64,000 nt of DNA, taken from Aspidiotus rigidus. Taxonomy: Eukaryota > Arthropoda > Insecta > Hemiptera > Diaspididae. Positions 48,535 to 59,700 of this stretch are shown here, in pieces (position 1 is the stretch's first letter; every line of letters begins with the position of its first letter). The notes under the pieces are model-generated. The model worked only from the letters and a program-made list of their open reading frames with translations. It had not been told where the DNA came from and searched no databases. The stretch lies in NCBI GenBank assembly GCA_035079385.1, contig JAVHKY010000052.1, forward strand, positions 10,106,001 through 10,170,000. Direction: 5' to 3'. The position numbers and the translations under genes are program-made.

Positions 48535-49556
48535 GGAATAGAACAAAAAAACAAAAAGATAATAGGAATACTGTGCAAGGCAGCGAGAGAGTACAAAACA
48601 AGAACAAATAAGGAGAGAAGTTGCAACAGAAATAAGTATGGTCAGAGGGAATACTCGACTTATACAGAAAGAGAACGAGCCTTCTAGGAAAGAAGAGATC
48701 AGATGAGGAAAGAATTGAGCTCAACCTATTGAGTAAACTGATTAAAAAGAAAATGAGGGATTTTAAAAAAGAAAAAGACGAACAAATTATTGGAGAAATT
48801 TTAGAAAAGTCTAAGGGTACAAAGAAAATTAGGAAGGAGCTCACGAAAGGGACGTGTTTGATAACCCACTTAACAGATGAGCAAGGAAAAAAGATTCATG
48901 AAAGAGAACAAATTAACACTCCGGCCACAAATTTCTATAAGAAGTTGTACGAAAACAATCAAAGCGAAAGTCAAACATACAATCCGCACAATATGGATGA
49001 AGTAGAGCCATTCACCGTAGAAGAAATAAAAATAATAATAAAAGAAATGAAGAAAGGTAAAGCCCCAGGTCACGACGGTATCACAAACGAACAGATGAAG
49101 TATGGAGGAGAGACTCTAGTAACGGAAATCACTGACCTCTTTAACATGATACTTGAAAAACGAGAGACTCCCACCGATTGGAAAAAATTAGACACTATTC
49201 CTATATTTGAAAAAGGCGACAAAAGCAAAATAAATTACAGACCAATAAGTCTGGGTGTCACACTAGCTAAAATTTTCTCCAAAGCAGTAGAACAAAGAAT
49301 AAGAGTAATTCTAGACGCACAGCAACCAAAAGAGCAAGCAGGGTTTAGGCGAAACTTCACCACAGACCACTTACATACAACTAACCTTTTGATAGAGAAA
49401 AGCAAAAAATATCAAATAAAAATTTATGTGATGCAAATAGATTACACTGAGGCTTTCGACTCCGTAAATCATATTTACTTGTTAAATTCATTAGGAAAAC
49501 AAGGAGTATCAAAAACATACATAAAGCTTATGAGAGAAATGTACACAGATCTACAT
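48535..49556 (+). pseudogene. LINE ORF2, reverse transcriptase
   Basis: A nearly continuous frame from 48729 holds RT motifs in order: KGKAPGHDGITNEQMKYGG (finger motif 1), WKKLDTIPIFEKGDKS and INYRPISL (motif 2), EQAGFRRNFTTDHL, and VMQIDYTEAFDSVNH (motif A with the catalytic Asp). Motif B (QG) and motif C (DD) are missing because LINE sequence ends after MREMYTDLH at about 49556. The copy is 3'-truncated by, or joined to, the Penelope-like fragment. Confidence 0.85.
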
Positions 49557-50660
49557 GAACTCGATAGTCCGTTTGACCGGGATCTTGGTGAACATACTTT
49601 TCACATCGAACGAACAAGAATTGACCCGGGCGGGAAGTTGCTCCCCTTCAGTTTGTTAGTTAGCTCGTACGAGTTTTTAACTGTATTTTGCTTCAAATTC
49701 TGCTGTAGAGCGAAACCATGCTGCCAAAAAGATTGCGAGCTTGTAGCTGGGATCAGTGTAGAATGCTACGACCGGTCGCATTGGGTGATCCTCTTTGTGG
49801 AGTTTCACTTGGCCATATAGCTTTGGCAGAGAGGGATTCATAACTGTTAATTGGCGGTTGTCGTTGGTTATGTGAGTCGAGGCTTCTATAGCTTTGCGAA
49901 TCTTGGAGTTGTATTCTTCTAAGTTATTATTGATGCGATTGGCGTTGGCTGAGAGTAAGAAATCTTTCATCTTCTGATCGTACTGCGCACTAGTCATGAT
50001 CACCATGGTTTCGCCTTTATCAGCTTTCACGAGAACTAGACCGTTTTGTTGCAGGCGTCGTTTTAATGAGAAATGTACTGTCGCGGAAAACAAAAATGTA
50101 CTATCGTTCTGTTCTCCCTCCTTCTTCCTAGCCTGCCATCACTCTCCCCTCCAGTTGCTGCGCTTCTTTCTCTTGCGAGGTTCTCCAAGCCATCCTTTCG
50201 TCGCTCGTGATGATGGATCCGCATCAATTAACAGGTGTCTGTGGAAAGTAAAAATGGAAAGCAAAAAAGATCAGCGCAACACTGTACAGAAATCGAACGT
50301 TTTCCAAGCAAAAAACTGCGGCGGAAAGGGCCGTTTTCCGGATGCTTTTCATTAAACATTCTTACTAAACTCTTTCAAGCCAAAACCCGCGTCGCAATCG
50401 CCACATTCGAGTCTGTATATTCCCGATTTTCGGTCGGCCGGGATCACATCTTTGAGGTGGATAAGTTGTCTGAGGGTAGTGAGTGGATAGAAGCCTGTTT
50501 TATAACCATATTTCTTGAGTTCTCGTGCCAATTGATTAGATGCTTTCCCCAGATAGGGGAGGCGAAGCGTTGCCGGGGGAGGGTTCAGGAAGGGGAGCTT
50601 CAACGTTACACTCGGCCAAAAGAAGACGTAGCCTCTTACGCCTGATCATTGACTGAATGT
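49557..50660 (-). pseudogene. Penelope-like element: RT and GIY-YIG fragments in reversed order
   Basis: On the minus strand, 50640-50340 encodes LPYLGKASNQLARELKKYGY and KSGIYRLECGDCDAG, the start of a GIY-YIG endonuclease. Further downstream, 50093-49557 encodes NGLVLVKADKGETMVIM, LPKLYGQVKLHKEDHPMRPV and, after a frameshift, FDVKSMFTKIP (RT motif A). In an intact element RT precedes GIY-YIG. The order here (endonuclease tail first) matches the tandem/pseudo-LTR arrangement known for Penelope-like elements. It ends abruptly after motif A. Confidence 0.78.
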
Positions 50661-51539
50661 TGAGGTTGAGTCCATTTCTTCTCGCCCTACTTTTGATGAG
50701 GTGCGTTTGCTACTTGTTGATCCTTAACAAAAAGAAAAAAAAAAGATACCTTCTCGCTACTACTAAATATCACTTGTTACACAACACAATAAGCTCTGGA
50801 AACTAAACAAATACGTAGACCGGAAGCCATTATGGAAAAATGAAAACTACATTAGATTCAAGGTGACAGGTGTATTCGGAATTGTCTGTTCTCCTCTAGT
50901 ATTCTTTAAAAATTCAATTGATTATTTGAAGGCATGTCAAACTCATTTGGTATACAGGCCACATTTCAGTCATCATCTAACTTGGGGGCCAATCATTTAG
51001 GAAATTCTATTAATACGTACGCTGTTAGTATTATGAAAGGTGAATGTAGGACACACTTCAGTCACTATGTAGTAGGCCAGATTTAGATTAGGTTAGGTTT
51101 TCTTAAAACGTTCTGTTTGTGTTTCAAATTTGCAGAATTGTACCTGTATTACACAGATTCATCACTCTGAAAAAAAAAAAAAAAAAAAAAGAAATAGAAA
51201 TCAGTCCATTTTTGAAAGCTGCTATAAAAGATAAGACGATTAGTTTATTATGAAAAATAAATACAAATACGAACAGGCCTGCCAGTCATTGAACATGATA
51301 GGTCTGATTGCGTGGTAATAGTTTTCAGAATTTTCTACAAAATTCTCCATCAAAGTGTGGATACTGTTAAAAATTGCTACCCGCGCGAATATTTTTAATT
51401 TTGTATGTATTTCTAAAACTTTTCCAATGGTTTATTGGTTATGAAGTCAGTACCTACGATTCAGAATTCGACTCATAAATCTTACCAAAGTACAGTATAT
51501 TATTCATAATAATCAATTTTTCCCCCACTCCACTACATA
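50661..51539. other. Doa: intron, nothing recognised
   Basis: No gene. An A tract lies near 51172-51190. Confidence 0.35.
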
Positions 51540-51763
51540 TATTGTTGGGTTTTCTACTTGTAGTATGTAAAGTAGAATTGGTCTGTAAGCATGTATATAA
51601 TTCGATAACTTTCTAACGTTTTTACCTATCGATATCGAATGTTTTTTTAAATTTTTTCTTATTTGGGTAAGGTTTTAGAATAAATTTTGACGTTCCGACT
51701 CCCTCAGGGTGGAGTAGTTAGCGAAAAAATGGGGAAAAACAAGGGTTATCGACGTAGTACGAG

Positions 51764-51935
51764 TAAGGAACTATATAAGATAGGTATGCGCAAGTGATAA
51801 TAATCTGGTTGATAAGGTATCAGGATGAGCAGTTATTCGGGAATCAGACCAATCAGACGCTGAATTACTGCTCCTCTCACACTTTATCAACCAGATTATT
51901 ATCACTTGCACATACCTATCTTATATAGTTCCTTA
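51764..51935. mobile_element. MITE with 50-base TIRs and TA duplication
   Basis: AGGAACTATATAAGATAGGT runs inward from 51766 and is complemented to 51933, with about 50 near-identical bases per arm. TA flanks it on both sides. Confidence 0.85.
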
Positions 51936-52402
51936 GTAAAATTGAAGCGGACAAAAATTGTAGCCTCTGTAATTTCCTTTCCAATGAGCCAAATTCCAGA
52001 TTTTCTAGAGAAAATTGGGAAACTTTTTGTATTTCGGCCGGTGCGTATTTACAAATATCGGTCGCTCTGGATGAATCTAAAAAGATTATTCAAGTTTTAT
52101 GTATTTTTATAAAAAATTCCAGTGAATAAAAATTGCAACCTCTGTAATTTCTTTTGAAATTAATTCAATTTGGGATTTTACTAGGAGATGCTTATGTAAA
52201 ATAATTTCTTCGTAATTCACTCTACTTTTGTGATACAAGCAGCTGCAGGGCTGTAGCTACAGGGAGGCAAATGGGTCAATGACCCCTCCCTGACATTTTA
52301 TTTTGACCCCTCTATAAAAAATGATGAAAATGTGCTCAACCCTCGAAAATCAATTATTTTAAATAATTTATGTCAAATATTCCCGCGAATGTTTTTTTCA
52401 TA

Positions 52403-53554
52403 TATATGTTACGCCGAATTCGGGCAATAACACAATGCGCGTAGTCTTCAGTAATTTCACCAAATGCGCGCAGTCATTAACCATTTTAAAAATTTTCTGC
52501 AGACCGCGCGCAATGAATGATGAAAACGTATTTTTTGACTCTGATTCGGCAATATTTTTATGGGGAATGCGCGCATTCTTGTTCAGTTTTTTTGACATCG
52601 ACTCGGTAATATTTTACCGCGGAATATGCGCATTTTGAAACTCGCTGATTTTTTCAGTCGTTTGAACGACTGATATCTAAAACCAAATAATTGTACAATA
52701 ACCTTTGCCATATCAATAAAGTACGAATACAAAGCACACAACTTGTAATACTTGAATGAAACGTCACCCGGAGATGAGAACAAGTTTATCCAAAGTACAT
52801 ATACAGTAGTCATATGATGAATGCGTGATTAATACAGTTTACAAATCTGACCTACTGCACCCAGTTTTTTCCTGTCTAAACAAATCAATACCTTGAGTCA
52901 GGACGCTTTCCAGAAGGAACTAGGGACAATGAAGCACCTGGCTAGAGTGAATCAAGTGAGAGTGGGCATTGACTTAATGATTGTAGGAGGCTTACCAGAA
53001 AAGGCTTTGATTCTACCACCTTCCTCCCCAGGAATTCACACGTACATAGGAGGAAACGTCGGATTCCTTCCTTACTTGGGTAGATTTTTGTTGAAGTTGT
53101 GCCGTGTGCACAGTCCTTTCGGGTTCCGACCGCCATTTTATAATACTAACATGGTAAAAAGTTTATTTGTGAAATTAAAGGACCCCATTCCTCTAGGCGA
53201 GAGGAGTGGTGTATACAGCAAAGCCTGCAACGATTGCCCAGGAGTTTATGTAGGAATGACCGGCTGTCAGCTCCAAAAAAGAATTAATGAGCCAAAAAAT
53301 GCGTGGATTTTTCTATGCATGAACTCGGTAGAATTTCTTTCAACTGCGCGCACCTGTTGTCAGCACAAATTCAGAGTACCACTAAAAATGATAACTAGCT
53401 GAATGCGCGCAATCTACTCTTAAGTATTGCCAATCGCGCGCACTCGTCAGTATTTTGTGCATAATTGGCAATTACGATACCGACTGCGTGCTGTCAGTAA
53501 AGTCGTTAATGACTGCGCGCATTGTGCAGTTGCCCGAATTCGGCGTAACATATA
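52403..53554. mobile_element. TIR element (TGTTACGCCGAATTCGGGCA ends) nested in the hAT element
   Basis: TGTTACGCCGAATTCGGGCA at 52407 is complemented at 53531-53550, with GCGCGCA-rich subterminal repeats (AATGCGCGCAGTCATTAA and similar) on both sides. TATA flanks each end. It contains a Penelope-like fragment instead of a transposase. Confidence 0.8.
52893..53402 (+). pseudogene. Penelope-like GIY-YIG endonuclease fragment
   Basis: A plus-strand frame contains NVGFLPYLGRFLLKL, RPPFYNTNMVKSLFVKLKDP and RSGVYSKACNDCPGVYVGMT, then GCQLQKRINEPK. GVY...VYVGMT is the GIY-YIG core and CxxC before it is typical of Penelope-like elements. The first half of the frame is less certain. The RT is missing, and the end of the nuclease is lost after residue NAW. 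It could be captured by, or inserted into, the surrounding TIR element. Confidence 0.72.
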
Positions 53555-53880
53555 CATATTATACACGTACTTGTGCACATTGAAAAATTTGTCATTATTT
53601 CTCTATTGTCATCAAGTCACTTGTTTTCTGTTTCGTGATCATTCCTTATCCCCATATTTGTCATTTCATTCTTGCCCCATTTTGACCCCCCCTAGAAAAA
53701 TTTCTAGCCACGGCTCTGAGCAGCTGTGATTCAGGTGAATATCACGTCGTTGGTTTTTGAAAACGTCGTAGGAAAGGTGCCGGGGTGGAGTGAGTAATGT
53801 GAAAATCACGACGTCCGGTTTCTCATACAGGAAATCACTGAGTGCGTGTATTAAGGGTATGACAGATTTTTTATCTACTG

Positions 53881-54272
53881 TCCATCTATCTCCTTAATCA
53901 TATTGATGTATGAGTCTGTCTTTTGCTAAGATACAGTCTTTACGCAGGAAATTAGATTTTATAATTATTGGTTTTTATTTTTTGCAAGACTTGGTAATTT
54001 ATATGGTGTGTATACACACTCTCTTTTGTCTTCAACCTTTATGAAATTGGTAAAAATGAAGTAGTGTCAGCAGTACTGAATTTTTGAAAAATGTCGAAAA
54101 CTAGCAAAGCGACCCTTTGAGACGCATGATACCTTTAAAATTCAAATGTCTATTCAACACATAGTTGGCGGTGAGGCGTGCCGTCAACCGCTAATATTTA
54201 GTAATTCAGTAGAATTTTGTATAACTTTGAATTTTCTCCTTGTTCTGATAACATTATTGTTTTCTATTGCAG
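53881..54272. other. Doa: kinase intron, no feature
   Basis: No supported feature between the repeat and the next kinase exon. Confidence 0.4.
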
Positions 54273-54386
54273 AGGTGATACGTTAGCTTTAAAGATAATC
54301 AAAAATGTTGAGAAGTATCGTGAAGCTGCCAAACTGGAAATCAATGCTTTAGAAAAAATAATACAACTGGATCCAGAAGGTCGATA
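54273..54386 (+). CDS. Doa: LAMMER/CLK kinase (Doa), VAIK-lysine exon
   Basis: A TTTCTATTGCAG acceptor and CGATA|GTGAGT donor bound 114 bases, phase 2 in and phase 2 out. The frame reads [20 protein letters not shown], then [17 protein letters not shown]. The lysine in LALKI is the ATP-binding VAIK lysine and the conserved glutamate of helix C lies in [25 protein letters not shown] is a near-invariant CLK/Doa block. The intron before it is 28 kb and holds most of the transposons in the window. Confidence 0.95.
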
Positions 54387-54470
54387 GTGAGTTGAAACTT
54401 CAATTTTTTTATTTGAAAGAAGCTTCAAGTCGGCGCTTGCTCTAGAGAAGGGGGGAGGGGATATCAGACG

Positions 54471-54652
54471 AATACTGGCATTGTAAAAAAGTTGTCACTT
54501 GGCAAATACGACTAAGAGAGTGCGCTTTGTATTAGGATAGGTAACTTGAGAGGGACAATCATGTTCTCTCCCTCGTGCTCTGCCGGTTAACCCGCTGTGC
54601 TCTCTGGTAGTTGTATCCAGCAAAGTGACAACTTCTTCACAATGTGAGTATT
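54471..54652. mobile_element. small MITE with GTTGTCACTT inverted ends
   Basis: AATACTGGCATTGTAAAAAA, then GTTGTCACTTGGC, near 54471 is inverted at GCAAAGTGACAAC...CACAATGTGAGTATT ending about 54652. 180 bases, no coding capacity. Confidence 0.7.
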
Positions 54653-55972
54653 TGGCTCATACATATTTAGTCAATGCTGTATTCTAATTTTTTATGCTTC
54701 GATAATCAAATGACCTGTATTCATTTGTAGATGGAATAGAATGCAAACACAAACAATATTTCTCAAAATAACTTGTTCTTTTGTTTTACACGGCCTTTCA
54801 AAGGCGACTCCATACTATCAAAATTTTCGTCAATATTCTTCATCATTTTTTTTCTCCGTTTTTTCAAAATTCCGATATCTTTACGTATGAAATTGAGTTC
54901 TGTTTGTGATTTATTGATGAAACCATCAAAATTTTAAACGTGAACTTGATTTCAAAAAAAGAAAATAAAAAATAGAGGAAACCTACAAAAATAGTGATCT
55001 TCCAGACTGGCCTATATAGCAAACTTGTTTGCCTGATTCGTACGAGTATTATAATGATTTCTCATCTTATTGATACTTGCTTTACATTGATTTTACAATA
55101 GGAGAGTTGAATACTGTGGGAATTGAATATGCAATGATTTTCTACTGATTACTTTGTCAGAAGATCAATGTAAAGTATACAATCTGATGTAAAAGTGAGG
55201 CCCTACTATAAGAGTTGATATAATGTTGCCAGATATCGTGACTACAGTAATTTTGAAATGAGAGGGGGCGCTCATGAATTACGTGAGGCATTCTTGAAAA
55301 AAAAGGGTCTAGCCTAACCTTACACAATCTCATATGAGGGGATTTCGACAGTTCAGTAGAAGTAGAGATCCCACTGTTGAAAAATGTTGGAGTTTATTTT
55401 GAATATATTATACATGTTAAGGGGAAAAATTACGTTTTAATATTTCTTGAAGGCTATTGAAGGTGGGAACTTGGTATGAAACTAGAAAGTCTATAAATAC
55501 AAAATTATGGAACTAAACGGGCTCCTATGGCCTTTTATGTGTATGGTCTGCCGCGCTTCCTCCTCTGGCCGAGAGGAATACGCTTTGCATCTTCTGGCAC
55601 GGACACCAATTTTAACCGAATCTGCATACCAAGGTTGTGTTTACAGACCAATATTTTTGCAAAATAAGGGCGAGACTCTTATCAACGTTAGGACAATTTT
55701 GAATGTTGCTATTGGTTATTCTTACCAATGTTAGGATAAAAATAAAATATTCTCTACTGATATTGATTTTGACCAAGTGTGGCGACAGCGCGCCATCGCC
55801 CTGCTAGATCCGGTATTGGTATTAATATTCTGTTTTATCGCTAATGTAACACAAAATATCGGGAATGATTCATCGCTCCCTTATACTAACTTGAGAGTTC
55901 ATTCATCATTAAAAATACGGTCTTCCGTATCGGTAGAATGTTCTTTTTTATACGTACAAATTATTTGTACCC
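54653..55972. other. Doa: kinase intron, no gene seen
   Basis: No gene or clear mobile element supported. Confidence 0.4.
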
Positions 55973-56001
55973 TATTATTATTATTATTATTATTATTATT
56001 C
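55973..56001. repeat. (TTA)n array, 3' boundary of a Dong-like copy
   Basis: About nine ATT units at the 3' side (minus-strand sense) of the truncated R4/Dong-like element. The Dong family inserts in TAA repeats (established for Bombyx Dong). Confidence 0.8.
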
Positions 56002-56731
56002 TCATTCTCACAAACATAAGTTTGGTATACAATGTTAAGCGGGTCCTAGGACCAAGGCTTAATAAGGCAGTACATTTATTCGCCGATAACTTTCCGGACA
56101 GTGTTGACGGTATGAAGTATCACTGCTTTCTGCATGAGCCGTAATTCTCTTGTGGTTCCTCCCAGCTCCAATACGCTGTCAACCGTTGCTTGTGGGATGA
56201 TTCCTGTGGTGGATATCACTATCGGCAGGATCTTTGTCTTCATTTTCCATTGCTTTCCGATTTCATTCGCCAGCTCAGTGTACTTGTTTCTTTTGTGTTG
56301 TACTGTGTTCATCAGGTTGTTTATATTTGGTACAGCGATGTCGATGATGTAGACTATTTTATGCAGCTTGTCTTTAAACGTTATATCCGGTCTGTTATGC
56401 GCCAATGATTTGAAAGTATAGATGGTTCTATCCCAGTAGATCATGATTTCTTTGTTGTCGAGGGCTTTTGACGGTTCGTATTTGTAATATGGCTCTATTT
56501 TTTCACTAGGGCAGAATCTCTTTACCAGTGCGCTGTGTATTATCTTTGCCACACTATCATGCCTGGACTTACATTCCTCTGCAACTAAATTACTACATGC
56601 GCCTATTGTGTGTTGTATGGTCTCCGGTGCCTTTCCGCATTTTCGGCACCTATCATCTTCTATTGTGGCGTCTTTAATTATGTACCTGCAGTAGTTTCTT
56701 GTATGTATCACTTCGTCTTGTATGGCCATGT
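56002..56731 (-). pseudogene. R4/Dong-like retrotransposon, 5'-truncated carboxyl fragment
   Basis: A minus-strand frame runs out of the (TAA)n array into AIQDEVIHTRNYCRYIIK, then DRCRKCGKAPETIQHTIGAC (CCHC zinc knuckle) and NRPDITF...YIIDIAVPNINN (RPD..D restriction-like endonuclease), ending RKVIGE and a stop at 56076. About 234 codons include the array-encoded Ile run. It differs from the adjacent larger copy at roughly half of residues, so it is a different subfamily, not a duplicate. The short 3' UTR leads straight into (TTA)n. Confidence 0.88.
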
Positions 56732-56779
56732 ATATTATTATTATTATTATTATTATTATTATCATTATTATTATTATCA
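56732..56779. repeat. (TTA)n array between two Dong-like elements
   Basis: About 16 ATT units with two ATC variants. It is at once the 5' flank of the truncated copy and the 3' end of the longer one. Confidence 0.85.
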
Positions 56780-59700
56780 TTTCACGGGAGTTTCCGGTAT
56801 TACTTATCTGTAGAGGGTCTCAGACCAAGTCTACAGACAGTGTGTAGTCTCTTCGCCGCCGATGACTTTCCTAACAATGCGCGTGGTATGGAGTATAACA
56901 GCTTTTTGGATTGCTCGAATTCCATTTCTTGTACAGCCCAGTTCCTGCAGATTCTTCGTGGTGGTCTTTGGAAACACACCTGTTGCTGTGACCACTATCG
57001 GTAACGTTCGCGTCCGTGTCTTCCACTGCTTAGCCACTTCCATTGCTAGTTCCTTGTATTTGCTGATTTTTTGGTTCAAGGTCTTCTTCATATTATTTTG
57101 GTTTGGCACCGCTATGTCGATTAGAAACGTCGTATTTTCATCTTTAGTTTTTAGCACAATGTCAGGTCTATTGTGGGTGACTGTTTTGTGCGTGTATATT
57201 GTTCGATCCCATAGCAATTCAGCTTTTTCATTTTCATATGCACGGACAGGCTCATACTCCCAGTACAGCTTTACTTCTGCTGGTAGGGCCCATTTTTTCG
57301 CCAGCGCTCCGTGAACAACTTTGGCGACACTATCTTGGCGTTCTTTATATTCGTCCCCTACAAGCTTCTCACATGCACTTATAAGATGCTCTATGGTCTC
57401 ACCCGTCTTTCCACATAGCCTGCATCTGTCATCCGCTGCCGTGTTTACTTTCATCACATATTTTTCGTAGTTCCTAGTTTTAATGACCCCGTCTTGTATT
57501 GCTGAGAAGAATCCCTCCGTTTCGGGGTAAAGGAAGCCATCAGTAAGCCACATTAAGGATGCTTGTTGATCAATCTCTTCATCCTCCATCGCCGCCGGGT
57601 ATCTTCCATGTATTGCTTTATTTTTCCATGTATCGTACAGCTCGTCGTTGTAAGTAGCTCTCGTTTGTGGCTCACCTGTTCCAGGGTGTTCTTGCAACCG
57701 AACAGTTGTTATATTTTTGTCTGCTTGTACAATTGCATTGTGAAGTACAGATGTTTGTTTCTTCTTTTGGAAGTAGCTTCTGATGTTGGCCACCTGCTTA
57801 TCATGTATCCACTTGAGGTTTGCAACACCGCGTCCACCTCGGTTTCTGGGCAGTACTACTCTTTCTATAGCAGACTTTGGGTGTAGTATTCTGTTTCGTG
57901 CCATTAATACCCTTATTTTTTGTTGCAGTTCCTCTAGTTCAGTATTGTTCCAATTTACAATTCCGAACGAGTATGTTAGAACTGGCACAGCATACGTGTT
58001 CACTGCCTTGATTACGTTTTTACTGTTTAGCCCTGTCTTCATCACAAGTTTAACGCGAGAGATGAATTTTTCTCTCAGTTCTTCCTTCATGACTCCATGT
58101 TCTATACGCTTACTTTGTTGCACGCCCAGGTATCTATACATTTCACTCGGCTCCATGTTTTGAATTTGTTCACATTCTTCGTCCTCTTGCTGTTCTTCCG
58201 TTTGATACTCCCCTCTGCTATTTATCTCCTGTATCCGACATTTATCGAGCCTAAATTTCATACGTATATCGTCAGAGAATTCTTTGACTACCTGCAGTAG
58301 TTGCAGTAATTTACGTCTAGACAGGGCATATATCTTTATATCGTCCATATATAATCGATGTGTTATATTGTACATGGCTGTCTTATTATTTCTTATACTA
58401 AAGCCGATTGAGGTATCATTTAGCAGTGTAGAGATCGGATTCAGGGCCAAACAGAACCATAGTGGACTGAGTGAATCTCCTTGAAAGATTCCTCTTTTTA
58501 TGTGGATTGGTTCTGTCTGTATTGTCCTTTCTGCATTTCTTAGGTGAGCGCTGGTTGACCACTTCTTCATCACCTTCTTGAGGCATTGAATTATTTTCGG
58601 CTGTACTTTATATAACTGCAGAGTATGTATTAACCAGCTGTGCGGGACAGAATAGTCTATGTATGCTGCAGCTAGTCTTCTTTTGCTTTTCCTACTTTGT
58701 CCTACTACTAGCTGGTCAACGACTAGCTGTTCTTTACAGCCGTACGCCCCTTTCCGGCATCCTTTTTGCTCTTCTGCTATGATACCATTTTTGTCACAGT
58801 GGTATCTTATTTTTTGGGCTATACACGCCGTAAATATTTTATAGGCCGTTGGTAAGCAGGCTATGGGCCTGTATTTAGCAGGATCTTTGGAGTCTCCTTT
58901 TTCTGGTAAGAGGTATGTAATTCCTCGCGTGAAGAATGGCGGTATAGTATCTGGTTCCTCCACATGCTCGTTAAACACATTCAGTAGTCTGTGGTGTATG
59001 GCTGTCAATTTCTTGTACCAGAAATTTTGGACTTTGTCCAGCCCTGGCGCACTCCAATTTCTTAATCTTCTCATGACGCTGGTCAGTTCTGTGGCTGTTA
59101 TTTCTGTTTCAGGTGCTAACTCAATACGCTCATTATCAGCTCTGATTTTCTCTATCCACTGCGCTTCTTTTTCGTGTTCTATATTCTCTGACCATAGGCT
59201 CGCCCAATATTTCGTTATTTCTTCTTTTGTTGGTATTTCTCTGGCCTGCTCCGTATTATTATTGATATTCCTGAAGAATATCTTTTGGTCTCTCTCAAAT
59301 TTCTTGTTATCCGCTCTTCTTTGGTAACTCTTCGTGTATGCTTTCAGTTTTGCAGCCTTCGTCATGAGCTTTTGTTTTATCGTGTTTTGGATTTCACTGG
59401 TCGCTTTATTCTCATCTTCATATTTTGCGTGGTTCGCATACCTTTTCTTTAATTTCTCAATTTTATTTTTAGCCCTTCTGTTCATAGTTTCTTGTTTGCC
59501 ATATGCAGTAATTTGGTTCAGCTCTGCTCTCAGTTCTTTTATCTCGTTCTCAAGTCTAACGATCCATCCGGGCTTATGTAATTGTTTTTGTGGGTGGGCT
59601 TTCGCTTGCGTGCAGTCCCTAATTTCCAGTCCAAGTTGTCTCATCACAGCTATTGCAGCACAGTAAACTTTGCCGTATATATCGTCTCCATTCTCCAAGT

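Larger units (their letters stand above)
52238..53726. mobile_element. hAT-family non-autonomous element with 8-base target duplication
   Basis: It starts CAGGGCTGTAGCTAC (52246) and ends GTAGC-like TAGCCACGGCTCTG (53718), matching inverted hAT termini. AGCAGCTG is duplicated exactly at 52238-52245 and 53719-53726. Internal TTGACCCC words lie near both ends. There is no transposase of its own. Its middle is occupied by a second TIR element. Confidence 0.88.
51540..53880 (-). repeat. dispersed repeat family F3, inverted copy, interrupted
   Basis: Reading the minus strand, TTTCCTGTATGAGAAACCGG (about 53830), CACCTGAATCACAGCTGCTT|GTATCACAAAA (across the hAT site), GATTCATCCAGAGCGACCG (about 52070) and the CTACTTTACATACTA end (about 51560) follow 39220-39958 in order. 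A MITE (51764-51935) and a hAT element (52246-53718) interrupt it. Confidence 0.75.
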
